DNA of 64,000 nucleotides from Variovorax sp. IB41 (lineage in GTDB: Bacteria; Pseudomonadota; Gammaproteobacteria; Burkholderiales; Burkholderiaceae_C): assembly GCF_016405905.1 (NCBI RefSeq), contig NZ_JAEFCB010000003.1, positions 290,918 through 354,917 of the forward strand, in the 5' to 3' direction. A program made the translations under genes and the position numbers. Every line of letters begins with the position of its first letter. Within the stretch, counting starts at the first letter, position 1. Below, in pieces: positions 16,973-25,846 of this stretch. The notes beneath the pieces were generated by a model that saw only the letters and a list, made by a program, of their open reading frames with translations, had not been told where the DNA came from and did no database searches.

Positions 16973-17802
16973 GCCGCCGCCCCCCGACGCTGGAAAAGCT
17001 CATCGACCAGACGCGGGGCCCGCGTCCGGTGGCCTTCGTCCTGGCCGGCCACAACGGCGCCGGCAAATCCACCCTCTGGTATTCGCGCCTGGCCGCCTCG
17101 CTGCGCATGCCGCTGGTCAACGCCGACCGGATGATGATGTCCATCCTGCCCGACGCCGACCCCAGGACCGGCCACATCCCCGCCTGGGCCCAGCAGCTGC
17201 GCGACGACGACCAGAAATGGCAAGTGCTGTCGCAAGAGGGCGTGCGCGCCTTCAAGAGCCTGGTGATGGACCAGCGCATGCCCTTCGCGTTCGAGACGGT
17301 CTTCTCGCACTGGCAGCCGCTGCCCGGCGGCGGCCATGCGTCAAAGGCCGACGACATCCGCGCGATGCAGCAGGCAGGCTACTTCGTGGTGCTGCTGTTC
17401 GTAGGGCTCGTGTCGGTGGACATGTCGGTCTTTCGCGTGAGCACGCGCAAGCAGCAGGGCGGCCACGACGTCGATCGCAAAAAGCTCGTCGAGCGCTTTC
17501 CCCGCACGCAGGCCGCGGTCGGGCACGCGACGCAGATCGCGAACATGACGCTCATGTTCGACAACAGCCGCTCCGAGAAGAATGCGTTCGCGCTGGTGCG
17601 CGCGCAGGCCCGCAAGAAGATCCTGTTCGATGCGCGGGACCCGCAGTTCGACGTCGATCCGGCACTGCGCGCCGTCTGCGATCCATGGCTCGGGAAAGTC
17701 GCCGGGCCGTTCAAGGCACGCCGGAAACCATCGGCCAAACCGCCGGCCAAACCACCAGCGAAGAAGACTGCGCCGCCGGCACCATCAAGCACCAGGAAGT
17801 AA
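16969..17802 (+). CDS. Zeta-toxin-like P-loop kinase
   Basis: The 277-residue protein opens with a P-loop AGHNGAGKST (26-35), followed by VNADRMM, the position of the conserved Asp in zeta/PezT kinases. A lid region rich in Arg and Lys follows (about 150-180). Zeta toxins phosphorylate UDP-N-acetylglucosamine and block wall synthesis; other members modify NAD or unknown sugars. The C-terminal tail from about 250 is Lys/Pro/Ala-rich and probably disordered. The GTG start is chosen because it gives a 4-base overlap with the partner gene; no ATG exists before the P-loop. Whether it is toxic is not known. Confidence 0.8.
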   Translation: MSRRPPTLEKLIDQTRGPRPVAFVLAGHNGAGKSTLWYSRLAASLRMPLVNADRMMMSILPDADPRTGHIPAWAQQLRDDDQKWQVLSQEGVRAFKSLVMDQRMPFAFETVFSHWQPLPGGGHASKADDIRAMQQAGYFVVLLFVGLVSVDMSVFRVSTRKQQGGHDVDRKKLVERFPRTQAAVGHATQIANMTLMFDNSRSEKNAFALVRAQARKKILFDARDPQFDVDPALRAVCDPWLGKVAGPFKARRKPSAKPPAKPPAKKTAPPAPSSTRK

Positions 17803-17806
17803 TCCC

Positions 17807-18310
17807 ATGAGCACTCCCACATCCCCCGCCGATCAAGGCACCGACGACTGGCAACTCCCCTGGGACGGCGGCTGCCGCTGCGGCCAGGTGCGCCTGCGCA
17901 TCACGGCGCCGCCGCTGCTGTCGATGGCCTGCCACTGCACCGGCTGCCAGCGCATGAGCGCAAGCGCCTTCTCGCTCTCGCTCGCCATCCCGACGCCGGG
18001 CTTCGAGGTTGTCGCGGGCGAGCCCGTTGTCGGCGGCCTGCACGGCGATTCGCACCACTACTGCTGCCCGCACTGCAAGAGCTGGATGTTCACGCGCACC
18101 GAGGGCATGGACGAGTTCGTCAACATCCGGCCCACGATGCTCGACCGCCACGAATGGTTCGTGCCCTTCATGGAAACCTGGACCGACGAGAAGCTGCCCT
18201 GGGCCACGACGCCCGCGGTGCACAGCTTCGGCAAGCTGCCCGATTTCGCGGCGTTCCCGGCGCTGATCCAGGCCTACGCGCAAGAGGGCGCGCGGCCCGC
18301 GAAGGGCTGA
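17807..18310 (+). CDS. GFA-family zinc protein
   Basis: This 167-residue protein is of the GFA family (glutathione-dependent formaldehyde-activating enzyme-like, PF04828). The zinc-binding cysteines are plain: GCRCG near the start, CHCTGC in the middle and CCPHC in the second half. Most bacterial members have no proven activity, so formaldehyde handling should not be assumed. It starts only 4 bases after the zeta-like gene and may be co-transcribed with it by chance. It is a complete single-domain cytoplasmic protein. Confidence 0.88.
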   Translation: MSTPTSPADQGTDDWQLPWDGGCRCGQVRLRITAPPLLSMACHCTGCQRMSASAFSLSLAIPTPGFEVVAGEPVVGGLHGDSHHYCCPHCKSWMFTRTEGMDEFVNIRPTMLDRHEWFVPFMETWTDEKLPWATTPAVHSFGKLPDFAAFPALIQAYAQEGARPAKG

Positions 18311-18324
18311 GCGATTCGTGTCGC

Positions 18325-19227
18325 TCAACCTTGGCGCGCCTGTTCGAGCAGCCAGTCGCTGAAGAACTTGAGCAGCGGCCGCTGGTCGGCCCGCTCCGGC
18401 GTCACGAGGTAGTAGTTGCGCTCGCCCGAGAGCGGCCGCGCGCAGGCCACCACCAGTTCGCCGCGCGCGAGCTCGTCGGCCACCAGCATCGTGGGCATCA
18501 GCGCGACGCCCAGGCCGTGCGAGGCGGCCGCGGCGAGGATGGAGAACAGCTCGTAGCGCGGACCGCCGCGCGCGTTGGGCGCGTCGATCTGCTGCGCATC
18601 GAACCACTGGCGCCAGCCGTCGGGCCGCGTGCTCTGTTGCAGCAGCGGCATCTTGGCGATGACCGCGGGCGCCACGGCTTTTCCGCGCGGCAGCAGCGAC
18701 GGGCTGCACACCGGCACCACGTCTTCGTGCATCAGCAGCAGCGCGCGCGTGCCGGCCCAGTTCTCCACCTGCGCAGGCGTGCCGGCATAAAGCGCCGCAT
18801 CGAACTCCGCATCGGCGAAGAGAAAGGGGCGGGTGCGCGTCTCGATATGCACCACCACGTCGGGCTGCAGCGCGGCGAAGCCCTTCAGGCGTGGCATCAG
18901 CCAGCGCGTGGCGAAGGTGGGCACGGCCGCCAGCGAGAGCGAGCCGCCTTCGCCCTGGTGCGCCATGGCGTCGAGCGTGTCGCGCTCCATCGCCTCGAGC
19001 CGCTTGGTGATCTGCCGCGCATAGGCCGCGCCGCTCGCGGTGAGCGCCACGCCGTGCCGCGTTCGGCGAAAGAGCGCGACGCCCAGGAACGCCTCGAGCG
19101 TGCCGATCTGCCGCGACACCGCGCTCTGGGTGAGCGCGAGTTCCTGCGCGGCGCGGGTGTAGCTCTCGTGGCGCGCGGCGGCGTCGAAGCACACGAGGGT
19201 TTGCAGGGGTGGGATCTTGCGGCGCAT
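18325..19227 (-). CDS. LysR-family regulator, GcdR-like
   Basis: This is a 300-residue LysR-type regulator. The N-terminal winged helix-turn-helix (about 5-65) has ESYTRAAQELALTQSAVSRQ, and the substrate-binding domain covers about 90-295. It is divergent from glutaryl-CoA dehydrogenase, as GcdR is in pseudomonads, so glutarate or a CoA ester is the likely inducer; that is inferred from position. The start at 19227 was preferred to an in-frame ATG at 19299, which adds a tail not usual for the family. The 186-base gap to the dehydrogenase gene should hold the operator. Confidence 0.9.
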   Translation of the reverse strand: MRRKIPPLQTLVCFDAAARHESYTRAAQELALTQSAVSRQIGTLEAFLGVALFRRTRHGVALTASGAAYARQITKRLEAMERDTLDAMAHQGEGGSLSLAAVPTFATRWLMPRLKGFAALQPDVVVHIETRTRPFLFADAEFDAALYAGTPAQVENWAGTRALLLMHEDVVPVCSPSLLPRGKAVAPAVIAKMPLLQQSTRPDGWRQWFDAQQIDAPNARGGPRYELFSILAAAASHGLGVALMPTMLVADELARGELVVACARPLSGERNYYLVTPERADQRPLLKFFSDWLLEQARQG

Positions 19228-19413
19228 GTATGCCTCGGGTGTATGTATGGAGACGGGGCCTCGCCAATGGCGGAGCCGCTCGAACATCTTGCAAGACATT
19301 CTACGAACGCATATCTGGGTGAGGATTCATCGTTTGCGCCCGGCCCCCCGCGTGGCTAGGATCGCTCCCATCCCCCTCTTTTTCTCTTTTTCCCCTCTTT
19401 CCGGAGACAGCAC

Positions 19414-20613
19414 ATGGCCGCCAAAGCGCAATTCCACTGGGACGATCCCCTTCTTCTCGACCAGCAACTGACCGACGAAGAACGCATGATCCGCGACGCG
19501 GCCAATGCGTACTGCCAGGAGCGCCTGGCGCCCCGCGTCATCGAGGGCTTCCGCAGCGGCGAGACCGACCCCGCCATCTTTCGCGAAATGGGCGCGCTCG
19601 GCCTCCTGGGCCCCACGATCCCCGAGCAGTACGGCGGCCCGGGCCTCAACTACGTGGCCTACGGCCTGATCGCCCGCGAAGTCGAGCGCGTCGATTCGGG
19701 CTACCGCTCGATGGCCAGCGTGCAGAGCTCGCTGGTGATGGTGCCGATCTTCGAATTCGGCACCGAAGCGCAGAAGCAGAAATTCCTGCCCAAGCTGGCC
19801 ACCGGCGAATGGATCGGCTGCTTCGGCCTGACCGAACCCGACCACGGCTCCGACCCCGGCAGCATGGTCACCCGCGCCAAGAAGGTGCCGGGCGGCTACT
19901 CGATCAGCGGCGCCAAGATGTGGATCAGCAATTCGCCCATCGCCGACGTGTTCGTCGTGTGGGCCAAGGAAGTGAGCGAAAGCGGCACGGTCGGCCCGAT
20001 CCGCGGCTTCGTGCTCGAGAAGGGCATGAAGGGCCTCTCGGCCCCCGCGATCCACGGCAAGGTGGGCCTGCGCGCCAGCATTACCGGCGAAATCGTGATG
20101 GACGGCGTGTTCTGCCCTGAAGAGAACGCCTTCCCCGAAGTGCAGGGCTTGAAGGGCCCGTTCACTTGCCTGAACAGCGCCCGCTACGGCATTTCGTGGG
20201 GCGCGCTCGGCGCCGCCGAAGACTGCTGGCACCGCGCCCGCCAGTACACGCTGGATCGCAAGCAGTTCGGCCGCCCGCTCGCCGCCAACCAGCTCATCCA
20301 GAAGAAGCTGGCCGACATGCAGACCGAGATCACGCTGGGCCTGCAAGGCAGCCTGCGTTTGGGCCGCATGAAGGACGAGGGCACCGCCTCGGTCGAGATC
20401 ACCTCGATCATGAAGCGCAACAACTGCGGCAAGGCCCTGGACATCGCACGCCTGGCGCGCGACATGATGGGCGGCAACGGCATCAGCGACGAGTTCGGCG
20501 TGGCCCGCCACCTGGTGAACCTGGAAGTGGTCAACACCTACGAAGGCACGCACGACATCCACGCGCTCATTCTTGGCCGCGCCATCACCGGCATCGCCGC
20601 GTTTTCGAACTAA
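19414..20613 (+). CDS. gcdH: Glutaryl-CoA dehydrogenase
   Basis: The 399-residue flavoenzyme oxidises and decarboxylates glutaryl-CoA to crotonyl-CoA. It has the acyl-CoA dehydrogenase fold in full. The catalytic Glu is in [10 protein letters not shown], and the [12 protein letters not shown] segment carries the Arg typical of glutaryl-CoA dehydrogenases. The FAD motif is in [14 protein letters not shown] ribosome-binding site (CCGGAGA) precedes the start. A CoA-transferase gene that could make the substrate follows 114 bases downstream on the same strand. The electron acceptor would be electron-transfer flavoprotein, which is not in the window. Confidence 0.95.
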   Translation: MAAKAQFHWDDPLLLDQQLTDEERMIRDAANAYCQERLAPRVIEGFRSGETDPAIFREMGALGLLGPTIPEQYGGPGLNYVAYGLIAREVERVDSGYRSMASVQSSLVMVPIFEFGTEAQKQKFLPKLATGEWIGCFGLTEPDHGSDPGSMVTRAKKVPGGYSISGAKMWISNSPIADVFVVWAKEVSESGTVGPIRGFVLEKGMKGLSAPAIHGKVGLRASITGEIVMDGVFCPEENAFPEVQGLKGPFTCLNSARYGISWGALGAAEDCWHRARQYTLDRKQFGRPLAANQLIQKKLADMQTEITLGLQGSLRLGRMKDEGTASVEITSIMKRNNCGKALDIARLARDMMGGNGISDEFGVARHLVNLEVVNTYEGTHDIHALILGRAITGIAAFSN

Positions 20614-20727
20614 CCCCCAGTCTTACTCACTTCGTGTAGACGCCAACCCCCTTCCAAGGGGCGACGCCAGCGGCCCGGCAAAGCCGGTTCCGCGGCATCC
20701 TCGAATTGCAGGACAACACCAACGTAG
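20614..20727 (+). repeat. Intergenic hairpin-rich element between gcdH and the CoA-transferase gene
   Basis: This 114-base gap holds two small hairpins, CCCCTT/AAGGGG (20648-20661) and CCGGC/GCCGG (20675-20687), separated by GCGACGCCAG. Elements of this look are, from memory, common between genes in Comamonadaceae, but only one copy is visible in this window. It could attenuate transcription into the next gene. The next gene has only a weak ribosome-binding site. Confidence 0.35.
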
Positions 20728-21972
20728 ATGACGATGAACAAACCGGCCGCAGCTCTCGACGGCATCAAGGTCCTGGATCTGTCCCGCGTGCTCGCGGGCC
20801 CGTGGTGCACGCAGATCCTCGCGGACCTGGGTGCCGATGTCATCAAGATCGAGCGCCCGGGCGTGGGCGACGACACGCGCACCTGGGGCCCGCCCTTCAT
20901 CAAGGACGCGGACGGCAACGACACCGACCAGGCCAGCTACTTCACTGCCTGCAACCGCAACAAGCGCTCGGTCACGGTGGACATGGCCACGGCCGACGGG
21001 CAGGCGCTGCTGCAGCAGATGGCCGCGCAGGCCGACATCGTGGTGGAGAACTTCAAGACCGGCGGGCTGAAGCAATACGGCCTCGACCAGGAGAGCCTGC
21101 GCGCAGCCAACCCGCGCCTCATCTATTGCAGCGTGACCGGCTTCGGCCACGACGGCCCGTACGCCGAGCGCGCGGGCTACGACCTGATGATCCAGGCCAT
21201 GACCGGCATGATGAGCATCACCGGCCGTCCCGACGACGTGCCCGGCGGCGGCCCGTTGCGCGTCGGCGTGGCGCTCACCGATCTTTTCACCGGCGTCTAC
21301 GCGAGCACCGCGATCCTCGCGGCGCTGCAGGTGCGCGACCGCACCGGCGAAGGCCAGCACATCGACATGGCGCTGCTCGATGTGGGCATGGCCATCCTCG
21401 CGAACCAGGCCAGCGCGTTTCTCAACACCGGCAAGGCGCCGCAGCGGCAGGGCAACACGCACCCGAGCCTGGCGCCCTACCAGGACTTTCCGACACTCGA
21501 CGGCTCGATGCTGCTGGCCATCGGCAACAACGGCCAGTTCGCGCGTTTCTGCGAAGCGGCCGGCCACGCGGAATGGGCAGCCGATGCGCGCTTTGCGACC
21601 AACACGCTGCGCGTGAAACACCGCGGCGTGCTGATCCCGATGATGGAAGAACTCACCCGCACCCGCACCACCGCCGACTGGGTCACGCTGCTCGAAGACA
21701 AGGCCGTGCCGTGCGGTCCGATCAACGACATCGCGCAGGCCTTCGACGATGCGCAGGTCAAGGCGCGGGGCCTGGCGGTCACGCTGCCGCGCGATGCGGG
21801 CGACGGCATCGCGAGCATCACCGGCGTGGCGAGCCCGCTGCGCCTGTCGGCCACGCCGCCCGTGCTGCGCCATGCGCCGCCGGCGCTCGGGCAGCACACG
21901 CGCGAGGTGCTCGCCGAGTTCGGCATCGACGCCGCGCGCTTCGACGCGCTGCGCTCGGCGGGCGTGGTCTGA
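20728..21972 (+). CDS. CaiB/BaiF-type (class III) CoA-transferase, probably succinyl-CoA:glutarate
   Basis: The 414-residue protein is a family III CoA-transferase. The start of the fold is LDLSRVLAGPWCTQILADLGADVIK, the catalytic Asp is expected in the IDMALLDVGMAIL segment, and Gly-rich loops match formyl-CoA transferase relatives. Next to gcdH and its LysR regulator it most likely activates glutarate with CoA from succinyl-CoA, like human SUGCT and its bacterial counterparts. Substrate assignment rests on context. A second ATG two codons in (20734) could be the true start. Confidence 0.88.
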   Translation: MTMNKPAAALDGIKVLDLSRVLAGPWCTQILADLGADVIKIERPGVGDDTRTWGPPFIKDADGNDTDQASYFTACNRNKRSVTVDMATADGQALLQQMAAQADIVVENFKTGGLKQYGLDQESLRAANPRLIYCSVTGFGHDGPYAERAGYDLMIQAMTGMMSITGRPDDVPGGGPLRVGVALTDLFTGVYASTAILAALQVRDRTGEGQHIDMALLDVGMAILANQASAFLNTGKAPQRQGNTHPSLAPYQDFPTLDGSMLLAIGNNGQFARFCEAAGHAEWAADARFATNTLRVKHRGVLIPMMEELTRTRTTADWVTLLEDKAVPCGPINDIAQAFDDAQVKARGLAVTLPRDAGDGIASITGVASPLRLSATPPVLRHAPPALGQHTREVLAEFGIDAARFDALRSAGVV

Positions 21973-21997
21973 ACGCCATGTAGAAAGGACCCACGCG

Positions 21998-22432
21998 ATG
22001 ACCGACAGCACGACGCACAGCCTCCCGTTCACGGTCCTGCGGATCGACCATGTCGTGCTGCGCGTGAAAGATGCCGAACGCGCGATCGCGTTCTACCGCG
22101 ACGTGCTCGGCTGCGCGATCGAGAAGCGCCGCGACGACCTGGGGCTCATCCACCTGCGTGCCGGCACGAGCCTCATCGACCTCGTCACGCACGACGGTCC
22201 GCTCGGACGGCAGGGCGGCGCGCTCGCCGGCAAGGAGGGGCGCAATGTCGACCACCTGTGCCTGCGCATCGAGCCCTTCGATGAAGCGGCCATTCGCGCG
22301 CTGATGGCGCGCCACGGCGTGCCGGTGAACGGCGAGGTGCAGAACAACTTCGGTGCCGAGGGCAACGGGCCTTCGATCTATCTCACCGACCCCGACGGCA
22401 ACGGCGTCGAGCTCAAGGGCGCGGCCGGCTGA
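21998..22432 (+). CDS. VOC-family metal protein (glyoxalase-like)
   Basis: The 144-residue protein has the paired beta-alpha-beta-beta-beta modules of the vicinal oxygen chelate fold. Likely metal ligands are His in RIDHVVLRV, His in NVDHLCLRI and Glu in GNGVELKG. It begins 25 bases after the CoA-transferase stop with a fair ribosome-binding site (GAAAGGA), so it belongs to the glutarate transcription unit. A role in that pathway is not obvious. Alternatives include glyoxalase, dioxygenase or resistance functions. Confidence 0.85.
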   Translation: MTDSTTHSLPFTVLRIDHVVLRVKDAERAIAFYRDVLGCAIEKRRDDLGLIHLRAGTSLIDLVTHDGPLGRQGGALAGKEGRNVDHLCLRIEPFDEAAIRALMARHGVPVNGEVQNNFGAEGNGPSIYLTDPDGNGVELKGAAG

Positions 22433-22696
22433 GCGCCGGCGCTTCGCCCACCCCGTCACCCACCCCTTCATCCTCTCTTTTCGAAGTGCAGTGCGGCCCG
22501 CGCGGGCCGATTTGTACGCCAGTGTGTCCAGCCGGCGAAGCGCACACACGCGCATGCAAAACGCCCCGGATCTCGACACATCGCGGATACAGCCTGCCGA
22601 TGTAATTCATTCATCGCCACACGGCATCCCGACGTAGCGATGAATGTCCCGACAGATCACCAACCGACTCACTCACTTCTTTTGAAAGACACTGCC

Positions 22697-23086
22697 ATGA
22701 AGACCACCAAGCTCCTCCTCGCCGCCGCCGCTGCTGCCGCCCTCTCCGCTTTCGCCGTTGGCGCCAGCGCCGAGGAATACCAGGGCGTGCTGCAGTTTCA
22801 GTCGACCGCCAGCCGCGCCGCCGTGCGAGCCGATGCGGTCGTTGCAGCCCACAGCGCGGACCAGTACGCCGAAGGCGCATCGAGCGGCGTGCCCGTCGCC
22901 ATCGCGAGCGCCACCGACCGCGCCACGGTGCGCACGCAAGCCGTGGCCGCCGCCCGCGCCGGCGACCTGTACGCCGAAGCCGCTTCGGCCGGTACCGCGC
23001 CGCGCCTGTCCAGCACGCTCGACCGCGCCACGGTGCGCGCCCAGGCCGTGGCAGTTGCGCACGGCATCGACACGCTCGGGCTGTAA
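22697..23086 (+). CDS. Secreted DUF4148-like protein with three internal repeats
   Basis: The 129-residue product has a Sec signal peptide (Lys-Lys start, Ala-rich core, cleavage near ASA-EE, residue 25). After it come three repeats of about 33 residues, each with the pattern R-A-x-V-R-x-x-A-V-x-A-A and ending in D-x-Y-A-E. This matches the DUF4148-type small exported proteins common in Burkholderiales. The third copy is cut short and ends with the protein. The function is unknown. The 264 bases upstream hold no gene and no clear hairpin. The region up to the next gene shows no terminator. Confidence 0.8.
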   Translation: MKTTKLLLAAAAAAALSAFAVGASAEEYQGVLQFQSTASRAAVRADAVVAAHSADQYAEGASSGVPVAIASATDRATVRTQAVAAARAGDLYAEAASAGTAPRLSSTLDRATVRAQAVAVAHGIDTLGL

Positions 23087-23163
23087 GTTGGCGTTGCGGC
23101 ATCTCCATGCAGAATCGGGCGCGCGTCGACGAACGCGCGTCCGATTCTTCAGGGAGATCTCCA

Positions 23164-23787
23164 ATGACAAACCATCCGCTTGCCGCGCGCATTGCCGCGC
23201 GGCTTTCTTTTGCGTCCCGTGTGTCCCTTGTGTCCGTTGCAGTGGGCACCGCCGCACTGCTCGCCGCCTGCGGCACGCGCCAGCCGGCACCCCCCGAGCC
23301 CCCGCCGCCTGAAGCCACCGCGCGCAACAGCGTGGTCGTGCCCGCGGTCACCTATGGCACCACCGCCAAGGGCGTCCAGTTGAAGAAGGCCGACGATGCG
23401 TGCGACGTTCCCGCCTCGCTCAAGCAGGCCGTGCAGGACCAACTGCTCACCCCCTACGAATACCTTCTCGCGCCGCCGGCACCTCTCAACGCCGAGGGCG
23501 CACCCGTCCTTCAGATCGAGATCACCGACCTGCTCGCGAACGCGGGCGGTCTCTACGGCGGCCCGAAGATCGTGCAGCTGCGCGGCACGCTCCAGCGCAA
23601 GGGCGAGGCACCCGCGCGCTTCACCGCACAGCGCCAGATGTTCATCTACTTCGGCATGCCGCGCAGCACCTGCAGCATGGTCGGCGTGGTGACCTATGCG
23701 CTGGGCGAAGACATCGCCAAGTGGCTGCAGAAGCCGGTCGACGGCGCCGTGCTCGGCGAACTGGCCAGCGCTTCCAGCAAGCGCTGA
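23164..23787 (+). CDS. DUF799/GNA1162-like lipoprotein of unknown function
   Basis: The 207-residue protein has a long N-terminal signal ending in the lipobox LAAC and a Pro-rich linker after the lipidated Cys. A mature domain of about 150 residues follows. I do not recognise the fold with confidence; a weak resemblance to lipoproteins of envelope biogenesis is all I can offer. The ATG at 23164 is preceded by AGGGAGA at good distance; an in-frame ATG at 23107 lacks one and would bury the signal peptide. It ends 6 bases from the convergent CopD-like gene. Confidence 0.65.
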   Translation: MTNHPLAARIAARLSFASRVSLVSVAVGTAALLAACGTRQPAPPEPPPPEATARNSVVVPAVTYGTTAKGVQLKKADDACDVPASLKQAVQDQLLTPYEYLLAPPAPLNAEGAPVLQIEITDLLANAGGLYGGPKIVQLRGTLQRKGEAPARFTAQRQMFIYFGMPRSTCSMVGVVTYALGEDIAKWLQKPVDGAVLGELASASSKR

Positions 23788-23793
23788 GAGCCG

Positions 23794-24252
23794 CTAGCCC
23801 GCGCGCCCGATGGTCGCGACGGCGAACACCACCACGCCGAGCGCGAGGTTCAGGCTCACCAGCTTGCGCACCGTGTTCAGCCGCGCGGCCGCCACCGGCC
23901 ACGCGCTCTCTTCGACCGCGCGGCGCAGCGCCTTGAACACCGAGGCGCGGATGTAGACATAGATGCCGGTCATCACGATGGCGATGCTCATCATCGCCTC
24001 GATGCGCCAGTGCAGGCCGCGGAAACCGCCGGTCAAGAGAATCATCGACACCCCGCTCACGAACAGCAGCGTGATGGCCGCGTCCACGCCGACGAAGAAG
24101 CGCCGCAGCGCCGCGGTCATGGTGCGCAGGCGCAGCGGCGGCTCCAGCGTGGCGACGGCAGCGGGGCGCACCGCGAAATGCATCGTGGCCATGCCGCCGA
24201 CCCAGAAGGCGGCGGCGACGAGATGAATGAAAAGCAGGATGGCGTAGGGCAT
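23794..24252 (-). CDS. CopD-family-like membrane protein
   Basis: This 152-residue integral membrane protein has four hydrophobic segments (about 5-25, 48-72, 80-102 and 125-148). The first contains FIHLVAAAFWVGGM, the conserved start of the CopD/YcnJ-type and related heme or copper membrane proteins; the His there is a likely ligand. It resembles stand-alone four-helix members annotated as CopD-family proteins. The exact function is unknown. It is a single gene, convergent with the lipoprotein gene and divergent from the lyase gene. Confidence 0.75.
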   Translation of the reverse strand: MPYAILLFIHLVAAAFWVGGMATMHFAVRPAAVATLEPPLRLRTMTAALRRFFVGVDAAITLLFVSGVSMILLTGGFRGLHWRIEAMMSIAIVMTGIYVYIRASVFKALRRAVEESAWPVAAARLNTVRKLVSLNLALGVVVFAVATIGRAG

Positions 24253-24349
24253 GGGTGCCGATCAGAACACCGAACGGTGCGCTCGCGCAATGTCCGCGCG
24301 GTTGCGTTAAAACCCATCCTCCGCACAAAGCAAGAAAGATGAGGCCTTC

Positions 24350-25180
24350 ATGACCCGCACCGTCGCCCAGAAACGCGCCGACTTCCGCGCGCTCCACGAA
24401 CAGGGCTGCTTCGTCATCCCCAACCCCTGGGACACGGGCAGCGCGCGCTACCTGCAGGGCCTGGGCTTCAAGGCGCTGGCCACCACGAGTTCGGGTCACG
24501 CATGGTCGCAGGGCCTGGCCGACGGGGCGCAATCGCGCGACACCGTGCTCGCGCACCTGCGCGACATCGTGGCCGCCACCGACCTGCCGGTGAACGCGGA
24601 CTTCGAGAACGGCTTCGCCGCCGATGCGCAAGGCGTGGCCGAGAGCGTGCGGCTCGCGGTCGAGACCGGCGTGGCGGGCCTGTCGATCGAGGACTCGACG
24701 GGCAACGCGGCCGATCCGCTCTTTCCCATCGACGTCGCGGTCGAGCGCCTGCGCGCCGCGCGCAAGGCCATCGATGCGGCGGGCGGCGACACCCTGCTCG
24801 TCGGCCGCGCCGAGAACTTCTTCGCGGGCCGGCCGGACCTGGACGACACCATCGCGCGGCTCAAGGCCTACGCGGCGGCCGGTGCCGACTGCCTCTACGC
24901 GCCGGGCATCAAGACGCGTGAACAGATCGCCGCGGTGGTCGCGGCCGTGGCGCCCAAGCCCGTCAACCTGCTGGTCGGCGGCGCGAGCGAACTCACGATC
25001 AAGGACATCGCCGCGCTGGGCGTGCGGCGCGTCAGCGTGGGCGGCGGACTCGCGCGCGCGGCATGGGGCGGGTTCATCCACGCGGCGCGCGCACTGGCGG
25101 AGCAAGGGCGCTTCGACGGGTTCGCCAACGCCGCGGCGGGCAATGAACTCAACGCGTTCTTCCGTCCGTTTGCCGAGTAG
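24350..25180 (+). CDS. Isocitrate lyase/PEP mutase-family protein
   Basis: This 276-residue TIM-barrel enzyme belongs to the phosphoenolpyruvate mutase/isocitrate lyase superfamily. The metal-binding acidic residues are in NADFENGF and SIEDSTGN, and the N-terminal strand leads through NPWDTGSARYL. Proteins with this NPWD opening are common stand-alone members whose substrates are unknown; they probably cleave or hydrolyse a 2-oxoacid or oxaloacetate-like compound. It lacks the KKCGH-type loop of true isocitrate lyase. A glycosylase gene starts 16 bases downstream. Confidence 0.87.
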   Translation: MTRTVAQKRADFRALHEQGCFVIPNPWDTGSARYLQGLGFKALATTSSGHAWSQGLADGAQSRDTVLAHLRDIVAATDLPVNADFENGFAADAQGVAESVRLAVETGVAGLSIEDSTGNAADPLFPIDVAVERLRAARKAIDAAGGDTLLVGRAENFFAGRPDLDDTIARLKAYAAAGADCLYAPGIKTREQIAAVVAAVAPKPVNLLVGGASELTIKDIAALGVRRVSVGGGLARAAWGGFIHAARALAEQGRFDGFANAAAGNELNAFFRPFAE

Positions 25181-25196
25181 CGCGCGAGACGGATCG

Positions 25197-25784
25197 ATGG
25201 ACGCGCTCCTCGCGGAAATCCGCAGCTGCCACGCCTGCGCCGCGCACCTGCCGCTCGGGCCGCGACCCGTCGTGCAGGCCAGCGCCACGGCCCGCCTGCT
25301 GCTTGTCGGCCAGGCGCCGAGCATGACGGTGCACACCACCGGCGTGCCATGGAACGACAAGAGCGGCGAGCAGCTGCGCCGCTGGCTCGGCATCGACCGC
25401 GAGACCTTCTATGACGCGACGCGCGTCGCGCTCATGCCGATGGGTTTCTGCTACCCCGGCCGCGGTACCAGCGGCGACCTGCCGCCACGCAGGGAGTGCG
25501 CCGAACTCTGGCAGGCGCGCCTGCTCGCGCAGATGAAAGAGGTCGAGCTCACGCTGCTGATCGGCCAGTACGCGCAGCGCCACTTTCTCGGTGCGGCGCG
25601 CAAGGCCGGCGTCACCGAAACCGTCGAGGCCTTCGCGGAGTACGCGCCGCGCTTCATTCCGTTGCCGCATCCGTCGCCGCGCAACACGGGCTGGTTCAAG
25701 CACCACCCGTGGTTCGAAAGCGATGTGCTCCCCGTGCTGCGCGAGCGCGTGCGGCAGGCGCTCGCGCCATCCTTCGTTCCATAG
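25197..25784 (+). CDS. Uracil-DNA glycosylase-family protein
   Basis: The 195-residue protein has the glycosylase core: LLVGQAPS (substrate loop with the water-activating region), a WLGI helix and the DNA-binding loop HPSPRN near the C-terminus. A CHAC pair close to the N-terminus recalls the Fe-S-type families 4 and 5, but the full four-Cys set is not evident. It is shorter than classic family 5. I chose the ATG at 25197 because the upstream frame is a shadow of the preceding gene. It probably removes uracil or another deaminated base from DNA. Confidence 0.8.
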   Translation: MDALLAEIRSCHACAAHLPLGPRPVVQASATARLLLVGQAPSMTVHTTGVPWNDKSGEQLRRWLGIDRETFYDATRVALMPMGFCYPGRGTSGDLPPRRECAELWQARLLAQMKEVELTLLIGQYAQRHFLGAARKAGVTETVEAFAEYAPRFIPLPHPSPRNTGWFKHHPWFESDVLPVLRERVRQALAPSFVP

Positions 25785-25846
25785 CGAAGCGAGGCGGTGC
25801 CGCGGCCGGCATCATCGAACGCATCCCTTTGCAGAAAGCCGCGTTC

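Noticed and set aside
20614..20727. Insertion-sequence remnant
   Set aside because: No transposase, terminal repeats or target duplication can be seen; only small hairpins.
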